This document shows, piece after piece, positions 45,605 to 46,693 of a DNA stretch of 46,693 nt. Where the stretch lies: contig JAPOLY010000012.1 of the NCBI GenBank assembly GCA_029976805.1, forward strand, positions 1 to 46,693. The letters run 5' to 3'. The notes under the pieces are model-generated. The model had not been told where the DNA came from. It was given only the letters and a program-made list of their open reading frames with translations, and did no database searches. Position numbers and translations under genes: made by a program. The DNA is from a bacterium (lineage in GTDB: Bacteria; Planctomycetota; UBA8108; UBA1146). Numbering within the stretch: the first letter of the stretch is position 1; each line of letters starts with the position of its first letter.

Positions 45605-46693
45605 ATGGAAATCAGGCTGATCGCCCTGTTTCTGCTGGCTTTCCTGAGTCTCCCTTCATGGACATCGGAAATCGCAGGCCAGGAATCTGAACGTCGTGAA
45701 ATCCCTGTGGTCTATCAAACTCTACAGGGCAAGTTCCAAAGCACTCTTGCCACCATTACCCCCGAGACGTCCACACTGAAAATGGGTGAATCGACCGCTT
45801 CCCTGAAGGATCTGGTACAGATTGAGTTCTCTGGAAAAGTGGCGGAATCCAGTGCCGCTGCAAATCTGGTACTCCGTGAGGGGGGATCATGGAGGGGCCG
45901 TTTTGATCTGCGGAGACTGGACGGCGGAGATCAGATTTATTGGAACTCACCCAGCCTGACTCAAGTCCTTGAGCTTCCCCTCGAATCGATCGAGAGATAT
46001 CTCGCGACCGGAGTAGATGAAGCTGAGATTGGCGAAGGCTCGACAGACAGCGATTTCCTGCTGACAGCAGACGGAGCAAAGCTGACGGGGATTCTCGAAT
46101 CGCTCGACATGAAGCAGATTACTTTTGACGACGAATCCCTGGGTCTCTTGAAAATCGAGTGGCCCAAAGTCCGTGCCTTTCAGTTGGTCGCCCTCGATGA
46201 CGAGCCCGAAGAACCTATGGAAAGCAGCCTCTCCATTGACGTCGTGACCCGGGATGGAAGTACGCCAAAAGGCCTTCTGATACAACTCGACACGGAGGAG
46301 GCTCGCTTCCGGACGGGCAGCGGACAGGAGATTCGAATTCCCGTCGACCGGATCTTGCGAATCAACTTCGCCAATGACCGGGTGGTCTCCCTGACAGATC
46401 GCACACCGATCGAAGTGGTCGAGGGATTGGGAGAAGGTCGCTGGTTCCCCTGGAGTTGGCAAAAGGATTTAAATGTCCTGGGTTCTCCATTGACCATTGG
46501 AGCCCGAAGTTTTGACCAAGGCATCGGAGTGCACTCCAACTCCCTGTTGTCCTTCAAAGTCGAGCCTGGGGACCTGACCCTGAATGGGTTCGCAGGTATG
46601 GATGCCAGTGCCAAACCCAAGGACGAAGAACCTGAAATCGGCAACGCCCGATTCTCCATTCTTGTCGACGGCAAAGTGGCCTGGGGCCCCTAC
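45605..46693 (+). CDS. Exported multi-Sm-like/NPCBM-domain protein, truncated by the window edge
   Basis: This frame is open to the last base and is cut off by the window end, so no stop is seen; 363 residues are visible. The ATG at 45605 gives a compact signal peptide (MEIRLIALFLLAFLSLPSWT); in-frame ATGs at 45518, 45551 and 45566 are alternatives and none has a good Shine-Dalgarno. Four tandem beta modules follow (nt about 45707-45840, 45863-46009, 46055-46192 and 46235-46376) of the Sm-like type also found in two other exported proteins here. From about 46436 the sequence enters an NPCBM domain (LGSPLTIGARSFDQGIGVHS, FAGMDASA, ARFSILVDGKVAW), a carbohydrate-binding jelly roll common in planctomycete secreted proteins. 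The function past the edge is unknown. Confidence 0.85.
   Translation, partial: MEIRLIALFLLAFLSLPSWTSEIAGQESERREIPVVYQTLQGKFQSTLATITPETSTLKMGESTASLKDLVQIEFSGKVAESSAAANLVLREGGSWRGRFDLRRLDGGDQIYWNSPSLTQVLELPLESIERYLATGVDEAEIGEGSTDSDFLLTADGAKLTGILESLDMKQITFDDESLGLLKIEWPKVRAFQLVALDDEPEEPMESSLSIDVVTRDGSTPKGLLIQLDTEEARFRTGSGQEIRIPVDRILRINFANDRVVSLTDRTPIEVVEGLGEGRWFPWSWQKDLNVLGSPLTIGARSFDQGIGVHSNSLLSFKVEPGDLTLNGFAGMDASAKPKDEEPEIGNARFSILVDGKVAWGPY

Overview
The window looks like a chromosomal segment of a planctomycete (Planctomycetota) or a close relative. The clues are secreted beta-propeller proteins ending in planctomycete-style dockerin/EF-hand repeats, an NPCBM-domain protein running off the right edge, FHA-domain signalling proteins, pseudopilins carrying LamG-like (concanavalin-fold) domains, and a recurring Sm-like beta module in exported proteins. 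No phage, transposon or CRISPR array was seen. The assignment is inferred from protein style; there is no rRNA gene to confirm it.

Layout. 1-5.4 kb: an exported or anchored unknown protein, a K+ uptake pair (TrkA-like on +, TrkH/KtrB-like on -), tRNA-Arg(CCG) with a strong terminator, an ApaH-like phosphatase, and a NYN-LOTUS putative RNase. 5.4-8.1 kb: two adjacent secreted beta-propeller/dockerin proteins. 8.4-9.5 kb: holA. 9.5-28.1 kb: the centrepiece, an 18.6-kb minus-strand run of eleven genes that overlap or lie within 3 bases of each other. In transcription order they are an FHA-GAF-sigma54 activator, an FHA membrane protein, GspL-like (PilM+PilN), GspM/PilO-like, a GspC/PilP-like stub, a TPR protein, and GspG-, GspH-, GspK-, GspJ- and GspI-like pseudopilins. 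The GspK-like protein has 1899 residues and, like the GspH-like one, carries a LamG-like domain. No secretin, ATPase or platform gene lies in the window.

28.2-33.6 kb: a PBP4-type peptidase, an unknown protein with a C/H zinc-type motif, an M19 dipeptidase and an amidohydrolase. 33.6-43.3 kb: a minus-strand block of RNA and translation functions: SH3-domain protein, RNase Y, YmdB-type phosphodiesterase, D-aminoacyl-tRNA deacylase, J-domain protein, mannose-1-phosphate guanylyltransferase-like protein, RuvX, ribosomal protein S15 and PNPase with an RG-rich tail, closed by a clear terminator. 43.5-46.7 kb: a SPOR membrane protein with a DUF89 protein behind it, and divergently the start of an exported multi-Sm-like/NPCBM protein.

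How the genes may work together. The central operon encodes the inner-membrane assembly platform (GspC/L/M-like) and all five pseudopilin classes of a type II secretion-like machine, with FHA proteins that suggest control by phosphothreonine signalling. The neighbouring dockerin propellers are plausible but unproven exported clients. PNPase, RNase Y, YmdB and S15 together form an mRNA-turnover and translation neighbourhood. All four convergent gene pairs end within 0-15 bases of each other with no terminator between them.
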